A stretch of DNA of 18,472 nt from Deltaproteobacteria bacterium (GTDB lineage Bacteria > Myxococcota > Myxococcia > Myxococcales > 40CM-4-68-19): NCBI GenBank assembly GCA_005879505.1, contig VBKQ01000127.1, positions 1 through 18,472 on the forward strand, read 5' to 3'. Position 1 is the first letter of the stretch. Each line of letters starts with the position of its first letter. The position numbers were made by a program, and so were the translations under genes. The notes under the pieces are model-generated. The model was not told where the DNA came from and did no database searches. It worked only from the letters and a program-made list of their open reading frames with translations. Positions 7,393 to 14,537 of this stretch are shown in pieces.

Positions 7393-8691
7393 TTAGCGGC
7401 GCCGCCGCGGCTTCCAGGAGCCGAGCTTTTGCGGGGGTTGCGCCGCGGCTTCCGTTCGGTGCCGTGGCGAGTGAGCACGACCGCTGGCCTGGTGCGGACG
7501 TCCATCTCGCCGCTGGTGCCGCTGCACTTCCCGGCGGGGAGGCGGCATCTCCGCTCGCCGCTTCAACTCGTCCCGGAACGCATCGTGCTCCCGCGGCACG
7601 GCGGCGCGCTCCACCGTCTTGCGGGTGAACTTCTCGATGCCGCGCAAGAGGTCGTGTTCCTCCGGCGAGGCGAAGCTGGAAGCTCGCCCACTCGCTTCCA
7701 TGCGCGCGGTGCGGCCGATGCGATGGACGTAGTCCTCCGGAATGTGGGGCATGTCGAAATTCACCACGTGTCCGATCTCGGCCACGTCGATGCCCCTCGC
7801 CGCGATGTCGGTGGCCACCAGCACCCGGTGCTCTCCCGAGCGAAACCCTTCCAGCGCCGCGCGTCGTTGCCCTTGCGAGCGGTCGGCGTGGATCACCGCG
7901 ACCTTGTGCCCGCTGCGCAAGAGCGATCGGGCCACCCGGTCGGCGCGTCTCTTGGTGCGGGTGAACACCAGCGTCGACAGCTGGTCCCGCTCGAGCAGCG
8001 CCAGCAAGAGCGCAATCTTCTCCTCCTGGCCCACGAGGAAGACCTGCTGGAATGCGCGTTGCGAGGTGGTCCCGATGCGCGCCACCTCGACCCGCACCGG
8101 CTGCCGTAGATGCTCGCGGGCGAAGTCGGCCACCTCTCCTGCCATGGTCGCCGAAAAGAGCAGCGACTGCCGGGTCGGCGGGAGGTGCTTGAGGATGCGC
8201 CGCAGCTGCGGCAAAAATCCCATGTCCAGCATCCGATCCGCCTCGTCGAGCACCAGGATCTCGATCTGATCGAGCCGCGCAGTCCCTGAATCCAGGTGGT
8301 CGTTCAGCCGGCCCGGCGTGGCCACCACGATCTCGACTCCCTTCGCGAACGCCTGCCTCTGCGGCCCCATCCCCACACCGCCGATCACTGCGGCGCTGCG
8401 CAGGTGGTGCCCGTGGCGGAAACGCTCGACCTGCTCGTGGATCTGCAGCGCCAACTCCCGGGTCGGTGCCAGCACCAGTGCGCGGGTGCCGTGCTTTCCT
8501 TCCAGCCGCTCGAGGATCGGGAGCACGAACGCCAGCGTCTTGCCGGTGCCGGTCGCCGCCGAACCGACCACGTCCTTGCCCTGCAGCGCAGGAGGGATGG
8601 CCTGTGCCTGGATGGGCGTGGGCGCCTCGAAGCCTTCCCGCTCCAGGGCGACGAGACACTTCTTCGACAAGCCCAGAGCCGCAAACGTCAT
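7393..8691 (-). CDS. rhlE: DEAD-box ATP-dependent RNA helicase (RhlE type)
   Basis: The 432-residue product starts at ATG 8691; a GTG at 8694 is the alternative. It carries the full DEAD-box set: a Q motif with Gln28 (PTPIQ), motif I AATGTGKT (45-52), PTRELA (77-82), GGVGM, TPGRL (125-129), DEAD (149-152), SAT (180-182), then the second RecA domain with TLVFTRTKRRADR, VLVATDIAARGIDV and HRIGRTAR. A basic, Pro/Arg/Gln/His-rich tail of about 60 residues ends in KPRRRR and probably binds RNA. Such helicases unwind short RNA duplexes in ribosome assembly, mRNA turnover and cold growth. The start lies only seven bases after the stop of the DnaJ-zinc-finger-like gene, so both should be on one transcript. 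It converges with the 7388 stop, leaving four bases. RhlE is the closest class, but the exact orthologue is not certain. Confidence 0.93.
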   Translation of the reverse strand: MTFAALGLSKKCLVALEREGFEAPTPIQAQAIPPALQGKDVVGSAATGTGKTLAFVLPILERLEGKHGTRALVLAPTRELALQIHEQVERFRHGHHLRSAAVIGGVGMGPQRQAFAKGVEIVVATPGRLNDHLDSGTARLDQIEILVLDEADRMLDMGFLPQLRRILKHLPPTRQSLLFSATMAGEVADFAREHLRQPVRVEVARIGTTSQRAFQQVFLVGQEEKIALLLALLERDQLSTLVFTRTKRRADRVARSLLRSGHKVAVIHADRSQGQRRAALEGFRSGEHRVLVATDIAARGIDVAEIGHVVNFDMPHIPEDYVHRIGRTARMEASGRASSFASPEEHDLLRGIEKFTRKTVERAAVPREHDAFRDELKRRAEMPPPRREVQRHQRRDGRPHQASGRAHSPRHRTEAAAQPPQKLGSWKPRRRR

Positions 8692-8698
8692 CACCGAC

Positions 8699-9067
8699 CT
8701 ACTGCGCCGGCCGGGTCTGCTTGCGGATCTTCTTGAGGAAGGTCTTCGTGCAGCGTCCGTGCGTGCTCTCGTGGTTGATGATCTCCGCGAGCAGCCGCGT
8801 CTTCGCGTCCTCCGGCAGGATCGCGGAAGCGCTCACCTCGGCGGCGAGCTGCGTCCCCTCCGGCGTCACCGGGCCCCTCGGTCCCTTGGGAGCCGCCTCC
8901 GCGGTGTGATGATGCGAAGGCTTCGTCTTGGTGACGTCGCGGAAGCGGGCCGAGGTGTCGGCCCGTCGGCCCGAGCCGTGGCAACTGGGGCAGGTCGCCG
9001 TGCTGCCGCCCAGGGCGTTGCCGACGCGCCCGTCCCCGCCGCACATACGGCAGAGCTCACCGTCCAT
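8699..9067 (-). CDS. DnaJ-type zinc-finger protein without J domain
   Basis: The 122-residue product starts at ATG 9067, with GAGG five bases upstream. Residues 6-13 (CRMCGGDG) and 26-33 (CPSCHGSG) are two CxxCxGxG motifs, half the four found in the DnaJ cysteine-rich domain and enough for one zinc site. A polar, His/Lys/Pro-rich linker (about 40-70) leads to a helical C-terminus (ILPEDAKTRLLAEIINHES, then CTKTFLKKIRKQ). The J domain and client-binding domains of DnaJ are absent, so it is not a full co-chaperone. Single zinc-ribbon proteins of this kind can bind protein or nucleic acid. Its stop is seven bases before the DEAD-box helicase start, suggesting a joint role in RNA or protein quality control; that role is inference. 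Confidence 0.75.
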   Translation of the reverse strand: MDGELCRMCGGDGRVGNALGGSTATCPSCHGSGRRADTSARFRDVTKTKPSHHHTAEAAPKGPRGPVTPEGTQLAAEVSASAILPEDAKTRLLAEIINHESTHGRCTKTFLKKIRKQTRPAQ

Positions 9068-9188
9068 CGGGGCCTCGATGAGACATCACCCCTGCAAGGG
9101 GCAGTCGGTTCATTGGCATGATGGAGACTTCTAGCACCAGCGCCTTCGCGAGTGCAGCTCAGTCGGATGGCGCCTGCTCCGACCGTGT

Positions 9189-9560
9189 CTACGGCCCCAT
9201 GCCAGGCTCGAACATCGGCCGCACTTCGGACTCGCCCTCGAAGCCGGGCCAGTACTTTCTGTGCAACTCCATGAACTCGGTGGCGATCCGAATCGCTTCC
9301 GCCTTCGAGTCCGTCTTCAGGATTGCCCAGCCGCCGATGACCTCTTTGCTCTCGGAGAACGGGCCGTCGGTCACGGTGATCTTGCCGTTGCCGAGCCGTA
9401 CGCGGACGCCATCCTTGCTCGGCAGCAGACCGCCCGTGTCGACGAGGGTGCCGTTCTTGAGCGATTTCTCCACGAACTTGCCCATCGCCTCCATCAAAGC
9501 AGGCGGCGGCGGGGACTCGCGATACGACTCGGAATGGCGGATGAACGTCAGGTATTTCAT
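9189..9560 (-). CDS. YciI family protein (DGPF domain)
   Basis: The 123-residue product starts at ATG 9560, with an excellent purine-rich site (GAGGAGGA) just upstream. The pattern is that of the DGPF/YCII-related family: N-terminal MKYLTFIRHSESY strand, a helix ALMEAMGKFVEKSL, GTLVDTGGLLPSKDG, then VTDGPFSESKEVIGGWAIL (DGPF at 65-68), a helix KAEAIRIATEFMELH, and a C-terminal acidic EVRPMFEP. These are small ferredoxin-like-fold proteins of unproven function, often encoded near ECF sigma factors; no sigma factor is next to it here. The length is normal and the frame is intact. A nested inverted repeat lies about 45-90 bases upstream of the start. Confidence 0.9.
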   Translation of the reverse strand: MKYLTFIRHSESYRESPPPPALMEAMGKFVEKSLKNGTLVDTGGLLPSKDGVRVRLGNGKITVTDGPFSESKEVIGGWAILKTDSKAEAIRIATEFMELHRKYWPGFEGESEVRPMFEPGMGP

Positions 9561-9605
9561 GGCTCCTCCTCGGGGTTCCGATCGTGCGACGAACGACCCC
9601 GGGCT

Positions 9606-9647
9606 GGATCGACATGCCAGAATTTTTTTCTGCGGGTGTGTCGATCC
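9606..9647. repeat. nested inverted repeat upstream of the yciI-like gene
   Basis: GGATCGACA (9606-9614) pairs exactly with TGTCGATCC (9639-9647). Inside it CAGAA (9618-9622) pairs with TTCTG (9628-9632) around a run of T. The element lies between the reductase-fusion stop (9675) and the yciI-like start (9560). There is no T-run after the outer arm on either strand, so a standard terminator is unlikely. A two-site operator or a structured leader is possible. Confidence 0.5.
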
Positions 9648-9674
9648 CTCCGGCTGAGTTCGTCAGGTCGCTCC

Positions 9675-11386
9675 TCAGGCCGAGCGGGCCGCAGACCGGG
9701 CCGCCTCCGCCCGCCTCGCGCTGTCAGCCATGGAACCGCGCCGGGAAAGGAACGTGTGCAGCTGGGCGACCACCGCCGCCCCTTCCCCGATGGCCGCCCC
9801 CACCCGCTTCACCGAGCCCGAACGGACGTCGCCCACGGCGAAGATCCCCTCGACCCCGGTCTCCATCGGCAGCAGGACACCCTCCGTCGAAGCCACGTCG
9901 GCGCCGGTCCGGATGAAGCCTTTGTCGTCCAGAGGGACGCCGCAGCCGGCGAGCCAGCTCGCGGCCGGGTCGGCGCCGGTGAAGAGGAAGAAGTGGGCGA
10001 TGGCGTGCTCCTCCTCGGTTCCGGTGCGGCGGTTGCGCCACCGCACGCCCTGCAGGCCCTGGTCGGCCGTCCCCAGGAGCCCCACGATCTCGGTCTCGCA
10101 GAGCACCGAGATGTTCGAGGAGGCCGCGATCCGGTCGATCAGATAGCGCGACATGGTCTTCGAGAGGGTGGGCCCGCGCACCAGCATCCGCACCTCGCGC
10201 GCTTGGCTGGAGAGGAAGACCGCTGCCTGCCCCGCCGAGTTTCCTCCGCCCAAGAGGGCTACCTCCTCGTTGCGGCACAGCCGAGCCTCGACCGGCGAGG
10301 CCCAGTACGAGACACCGCGACCCTCGAACTGCGCCAGGTTCGGGATCTCTGGCCGCCGATAGCGCGCGCCGGTGGCCACCACCACCGCCCGCGCCCGCAC
10401 CCGCCGGCCGTCAGCAAGGTCGAGGATGTGCACTGGATCAGGCCCCGAGCTCTCTTCTCGATGCGTGCGCTCGCGCCCGCCTGTCCTCCAAAGGTGCCCG
10501 CTTCCAGGACCAGGATCGAGAGACCCTCCGACGCTCCATAGACCGCGGTCCCCAGTCCGGCTGGACCGGCGCCGACGATGGCCACGTCGTAAGGCTCGGA
10601 GCGCAGGGTCGTTGCCACCAGCCCGAGGGCCCGCGCCAGGTCCTGCTTCGTCGGGTTCTTGAGCACCGCACCGTCCGGCATGATGACGATCGGGAGCTCG
10701 CCCGGCTGCGGAGCGAAACGCGCGAGCAGTGACGACGCGTCCGCGTCCGCATGTGGATCGATCACCCGGAAAGGAATCCCGCTTCGTCCGAGGAAGGCGG
10801 ACAACCGGATTACCTCCGGGGAATTGAGCGGCCCGATGAGCACCGGGCCTCCGAAACCCATCTCGATCTGGGCCACGCGGCGGAGGATGAGCGCACGGAG
10901 GATGCGCTCGCCGAGCTCGGCCTCGGCGATGAGCAGCGCCCGCAGCCCCTCGGGTGGGACAACGATAGCCTCCACCTCCCCGACCGCCTGGGCGTCGATC
11001 ACGCTCACACTGGGCTGTCCGGAGAGCTCTCCGATCTCGGCCAGGACCTCGCCCGGGACCACCTCCGCCATGTCCTCCAGGGTGGCGCCGATCAGCTCGG
11101 CGAACTTGGCAACCGGTATGGCCTGGCCCACCGCATCGCGGCCGGCGACCGCCACCCGGCCGGAGAGGATCACGTACATCCCCGGGCCGGGTTTTCCCGC
11201 CTGAAACAGGACTTCCCCGGGACGGAACCGGCGAACCTCGCCGAAGTGCCGGACCCGGTCGATCTCGGCCGGGGAAAGGACCGGAAACATCTGCTGGAAC
11301 CGCGACGCCAGCGCGGCGGTGGATGACGCCGGCCCCTGTCCCGGACGCGCGTTCCCCGGTACCTCGTGCTCCTTCTCGCTGGGCAT
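9675..11386 (-). pseudogene. cyclic-nucleotide-binding / thioredoxin-like / thioredoxin-reductase-like fusion, broken by an out-of-frame gap
   Basis: From ATG 11386 the first 310 codons encode a CNB domain (about 27-155; FRPGEVLFQAGKPGPGMYVILSG, PGEVLAEIGELSGQPSVS), a thioredoxin/glutaredoxin-like middle (about 180-255; SPEVIRLSAFLGRSGIPFRV, LPIVIMPDG) and the FAD fold (YDVAIVGAGPAGLGTAVYG, FGGQAGASARIE). At about 10450-10457 homology moves to another frame: DPVHILDLADGRRVRARAVV, GARYRRPEIPNL, the NADPH fold VALLGGGNSAGQAAVFL, FAVGDVRSGSVKRVGAAIGEG and an Ala/Arg tail to TGA 9675. About 40 residues that should follow RIE (the ENYLGFP-type segment) are missing and the frame changes. The usual CxxC of thioredoxin reductase is replaced by SYWASPVEARLC, as expected for this fused family. 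Such proteins are thought to link redox or nucleotide sensing to NAD(P)H oxidation. As written it is not functional. Confidence 0.85.
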
Positions 11387-11418
11387 GTCCTCGCTCGCCA
11401 GCCTCTCCGTGCGGCGGC

Positions 11419-11477
11419 GGGATGTAACACCCCGCGCCGCGCTCTGCCAACGTGCGCAGATGCCGACGCCAGGCGTC
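11419..11477. promoter_or_regulatory. two palindromes upstream of the CNB-reductase gene
   Basis: GACGCCAGGCGTC (11465-11477) is a perfect 6-1-6 palindrome. GGGATGTAACACCCC (11419-11433) is an imperfect one with a single mismatch per arm. Both lie in the 119 bases between the hydrolase stop and the CNB-reductase start (11386). They could be operators for that gene. In DNA this GC-rich, short palindromes are common, so the role is weakly supported. Confidence 0.25.
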
Positions 11478-11505
11478 AGTGTTCTGGCCGCCGGCGTGTG
11501 TGTCG

Positions 11506-12044
11506 CTACCCAGCCGCCCGCAGTTCCTCGACCAAAGCAAATCCCTCCGGCCACGCGCCCAACCCCGACGCGCTGTTGATGTGTCCCTTCGGACCGACAT
11601 CGACGAGCCGACTGCCCCAGGCCCGTGCGAACCGAACAGCACGGGCTGGCGTGACGTACTGGTCGTCGGCGCTCATCACGACGATGCTTCGGAAGGGCAG
11701 TTTCTTGAGCGGCATCGGAGCGAAGCCGGTTGTTCCGGCCGGATAGCTGGGCGCTTCGACGTCGCTCGGCGCGATCAGCAGTGCCCCGCGCACCTTGACC
11801 AGGTGTCTCGACTCACCGGCCCAGTGCGCGACGAGCGCGCAGCCCAGGCTGTGCGCAGCCAGCACCACCGGCAGGCTGCTTCCGGCTACTGCGGCGTCGA
11901 GCGCAGCCACCCAGTCGCTGCACCGGGGAGTCTCCCAGTCCTTCTGGAGAACCCGACGGCAATCGGTGCGCTCGCGCTCCCAATACGACTGCCAGTGCTC
12001 CGGACCGGAGTTCCACAAGCCAGGACGAGAAGGATGTCGGTCAT
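11506..12044 (-). pseudogene. RBBP9/YdeN-type serine hydrolase with a one-base frameshift near the start
   Basis: The main frame runs from TTG 12018 (LWNSGPEHWQSYWERE) to 11506 and carries the family's triad: Ser in AAHSLGCALVAHW, Asp in SADDQYVTP and His in GPKGHINSASGLG. Proteins of this family normally begin M-T-D-I-L-L-V-P-G-L-W-N-S-G. Exactly that start is present from ATG 12044 (MTDILLV) but one base out of frame. Restoring one C at about 12022-12024 (CCT GGC TTG) would join the two parts into a protein of about 179 residues. The product would be a small cytoplasmic alpha/beta hydrolase of unknown substrate. Translation from TTG 12018 would lack the first strand. It is divergent from the lipoprotein gene at 12112. 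The lesion sits in a short G/C run, where sequencing errors are common. Confidence 0.85.
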
Positions 12045-12111
12045 GGGAAGCCAGACTCTCTAGCAGCCGTGATGCGGTTGGTCACGCGGGGGTAGCACAT
12101 CCTTCGCAACG

Positions 12112-13407
12112 GTGCTCGTGCTCGCTCTCATGGCGTGCTCCGAACAGGAGTTCACGATCCCGGCGGACCGCTCGATCCTCGCCTGGTACGGGCCGGGCGC
12201 GGAGGACCGGAACCGCGCGCTCCTGCCGCGCGGGTTCAACGGCCCCGACGTCCACTCGTGCGCGGCGGACCCCACGCGCGCGTACCTTGCGGAGTTGTTC
12301 GTGGCGGGGCAAGGCGACGCCCAGGTGCAATGGCACTGGGCGCCGATCGTGTCCGGGCCGCGCGCAGCGAAGCCGACGCTCGATCAGCCCGAGTTCTCGG
12401 TCGCGGGCAACGTGGAGGACGCGAGCGATTCGCTGGACGACATGCTGGCCGATCATCCCTTCGGGTTCGACGTGGTCGCCGATGTGACGCCCGACGCGGC
12501 ATTCGCATCCCTCCCCTTCAATGGACCTCTGCTGACTCCGCGGGCGATCCATCCCGAGGTCGAGATGCGTCTCTTTCCGCGCGCCGCGCTCGGGTGGACG
12601 CCGCAAGCGAATGATCGCGTGCTCATGCGCGGCGTCTGGGTGCTCGACTGCGGCCATCCGCCCTATGGGGCAGAAATCCATCCGCCGACGCTGCTTGGGT
12701 ATGCGCGACCTTCGGATGATCGGACGACGATCGCGGCCGCCCTGGTGGTGCCGTACCGATCGTCGCTCCTCTTCAACCAGGACGCGGCAATTGCGGCGGA
12801 CTTCGGGAATCAGGCGCGCTTCGACGATCCCGCGAGCAAGCCGTTCTCCCTCGCGCTCGGGGATGCGCTGCTGCGCGCCGCGATCGATCCGAACTACACC
12901 CATCTCAGCACGCACGCGCTGATGATCGCCAATCGCTTCGACACGCTCGACTGGCTCGTCTGCGCGCCGCTGCCTCGTCCGGTCGGCGCGACGCTCGATG
13001 CGCGCTGGCGCTTCACGGCCCGGACCGGCGTTGCAGTCACCGCGAGGTCGCTCGAGACGAGCGGCTGCGTCCGGGTGACCGCCACCATGTCTGCGGCGTA
13101 CGTGCCCATGCCTCTCGCGTATGCCGACGCGGAGTGGTCATGGACGGACCTCAGCACGAGCGCATCGAACCAGCTCGGCCAGTCGATCGACATCCGCCTC
13201 GCGCTCATCCAGAAGTTGAAGGAGAACGGCGTTCCGAATCCCGAGAGCCTGCCCGCGCTGCAACCGGGGAATCACCCGCGCATCGATGCATATCCCGCTC
13301 TCTCGCCGCGGGCGGGCGCCGACGCCGACTCGCCGACCGGAATCGTCAGCGACGCCAACGATCAGCCGTTCCCGTTCTACGGGCGCGTCCGCGCCGCCTG
13401 GAAGTGA
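12112..13407 (+). CDS. probable lipoprotein of unknown function
   Basis: The frame is closed by a TGA at 12070 and its first start codon is GTG 12112, giving 431 residues. The N-terminus LVLALMACSEQEF has a hydrophobic run and a lipobox LMAC, so Cys9 could be lipidated and the protein held in the outer or inner membrane facing the periplasm. No basic residue precedes the hydrophobic run, which is unusual, and a lost or frameshifted first few codons may explain it. The mature part is soluble and Trp/Pro/Asp-rich: DRSILAWYGPGAEDRN, VQWHWAPIVSG, then VLMRGVWVLDCGHPPYGAE, LLFNQDAAIAADFGN and a long C-terminal beta-type region ending in FYGRVRAAWK. No family recognised and no internal repeat seen. 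A terminator-like hairpin lies about 110 bases downstream. Confidence 0.75.
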   Translation: MLVLALMACSEQEFTIPADRSILAWYGPGAEDRNRALLPRGFNGPDVHSCAADPTRAYLAELFVAGQGDAQVQWHWAPIVSGPRAAKPTLDQPEFSVAGNVEDASDSLDDMLADHPFGFDVVADVTPDAAFASLPFNGPLLTPRAIHPEVEMRLFPRAALGWTPQANDRVLMRGVWVLDCGHPPYGAEIHPPTLLGYARPSDDRTTIAAALVVPYRSSLLFNQDAAIAADFGNQARFDDPASKPFSLALGDALLRAAIDPNYTHLSTHALMIANRFDTLDWLVCAPLPRPVGATLDARWRFTARTGVAVTARSLETSGCVRVTATMSAAYVPMPLAYADAEWSWTDLSTSASNQLGQSIDIRLALIQKLKENGVPNPESLPALQPGNHPRIDAYPALSPRAGADADSPTGIVSDANDQPFPFYGRVRAAWK

Positions 13408-13835
13408 TGCCCGCTTGCCTTCCAATTTCGAAGGAACGACCTCTCGGACCGAGTCTGCCTTGAGGGATGCCGAGGCACACCTCGGCGACCTCCAGCGTGA
13501 ACGACCCCGGAAAAGGCGAGAGCCGCTCGACCCCGGCTTACCAGACCGGCGGCTCTCTGTTTCTTCCGGCTATCCTGATTCCGCTGACTTCCAGCGGCTC
13601 AGCATGTCCGTCCGTGGTTGCGGGGGCGCGATACCGAGGTTTGCTGCGACCCCTGTCGACGCTCGTGTTCGGCGGCATCCAACGGACCGACGGCATCGAA
13701 GCGGGCGAGACACACCTCGTCGCCGAGGGAAGTCTAGGTAGAGTGGCGCCGAGCCGGCCGAGGCGGCGACCGTCGCCGGTCCACCAAGACATCCGTTCTA
13801 ATGCACGACGCCTGACACAGTGTAGCCCGATCGGG
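13408..13835. other. 428-base intergenic region with hairpins, no gene seen
   Basis: This lies between the lipoprotein stop and the stop of the DUF151 gene. Open frames here lack ribosome binding sites and read as low-complexity shadow sequence. The visible structure is a perfect hairpin GCCGAGG-CACA-CCTCGGC (13469-13486), a short palindrome CTCGGACCGAG (13443-13453) and a terminator-like stem at 13518-13557. Nothing recognisable was seen from about 13570 to 13835. Confidence 0.6.
13518..13568 (+). terminator. terminator-like hairpin after the lipoprotein gene
   Basis: GAGAGCCGC (13518-13526) pairs perfectly over nine bases with GCGGCTCTC (13549-13557) around a 22-base loop. It is followed by the T-rich TGTTTCTT. 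The position, about 110 bases after the lipoprotein stop on the same strand, suits Rho-independent termination, although the loop is long and the T-run is interrupted. Confidence 0.5.
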
Positions 13836-14351
13836 TCAAATCGGTCCCGGGCGTCCCTTGGTTGCTGGAGTCCTCTCGGGCTCGTCGAGCGAGTCCGGCG
13901 AGACTCCTGCGGCGTCGAGCACCTTGCGCGCGACGAAGACGGGCAGCGCGTTGCCCAGCGCCAGCGCGATGGCGTCGGAGGGGCGCGCGTCGATGCGCGC
14001 CACGCGCTGGCCCATCTGAACGAACACGCTTCCGATGTATGCCTCGCCGCGTATCTCGTCGACCTGCGCACGCACCACCTTACCGCCCAGCTCGCGGACG
14101 ATGGACTCGACCAGATCGTGTGTGAGCGGCCGCCCCAAGTGCTGTTTCGTAAGCCGCAGGTTGATGGAGAGCGCCTCGGTGCCGCCGACGAGGATGGGCA
14201 ACGCCTTGCTTCCGGTGGAATCGATGAGGACCACTGCCGCACCGCCTCCGCGCACTGGTAAGACCGCAGCGACGTTCATCTCGACTGAATCGGGCGCGCC
14301 GGCTCCCAAGCAGAGGACCCCGACCAACGCGACGAGTGCACGAGGGCGCAT
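13836..14351 (-). CDS. exported bifunctional-nuclease-family protein (DUF151/BFN)
   Basis: ATG 14351 is chosen because GGAGG (14362-14358) lies six bases upstream; the frame extends further 5' but without support. The 171-residue product begins with a probable signal peptide (MRPRALVALVGVLCLGAGA). The BFN domain follows: VEMNVAAVLPV, then VVLIDSTGSKALPILVGGTEALSI, GRPLTHDLVESIVRELGG (73-90) and DARPSDAIALALGNALPVFV (121-140), ending VLDAAG and a polar tail. Family members are described as having nuclease activity in plants and Thermotoga, but bacterial roles are mostly unknown. An exported form could act on extracellular nucleic acid or on another substrate. The gene is divergent from the paoABC-like operon, sharing about 186 bases of upstream DNA, so shared control is possible but unproven. 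Confidence 0.85.
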   Translation of the reverse strand: MRPRALVALVGVLCLGAGAPDSVEMNVAAVLPVRGGGAAVVLIDSTGSKALPILVGGTEALSINLRLTKQHLGRPLTHDLVESIVRELGGKVVRAQVDEIRGEAYIGSVFVQMGQRVARIDARPSDAIALALGNALPVFVARKVLDAAGVSPDSLDEPERTPATKGRPGPI

Positions 14352-14448
14352 GATGAACCTCCTCTGTGGATCATAAGCCGCACGTTGTGTGGTGGCGGCG
14401 CTACCTCTCCGGCGACCAGCACGCAAAGGCGATCATCCCTGATAACGC

Positions 14449-14477
14449 TTGAACACCATCGGATACCAGCGTACAGA
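14449..14477 (+). promoter_or_regulatory. weak sigma-70-like promoter candidate for the paoABC-like operon
   Basis: TTGAAC (14449-14454) and TACAGA (14472-14477) are separated by 17 bases and lie about 60 bases before the first subunit's start. The -35 box matches four of six consensus bases and the -10 box only three of six. Spacing and place are right; the sequence match is poor. Confidence 0.2.
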
Positions 14478-14537
14478 CGATCAGAGTGGTTCCCGGGCGC
14501 GGTCTCACATGCAAGGACCACGCAAGCGGAGGTAACC

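Noticed and set aside
9077..9092. CCCCTGCAAGGGG hairpin between the yciI-like and DnaJ-zinc-finger-like genes as a terminator
   Set aside because: Stem of only five bases with a three-base loop and no T-run on either side.
12082..12915. 277-codon minus-strand open frame opposite the lipoprotein
   Set aside because: No motif or RBS. The plus strand has a lipobox and balanced composition. Some doubt remains because the lipoprotein family is unknown.
13467..14261. 264-codon plus-strand open frame over the intergenic region and DUF151 gene
   Set aside because: Its second half is antisense to a recognisable DUF151 domain and its first half lacks an RBS and any family signal.
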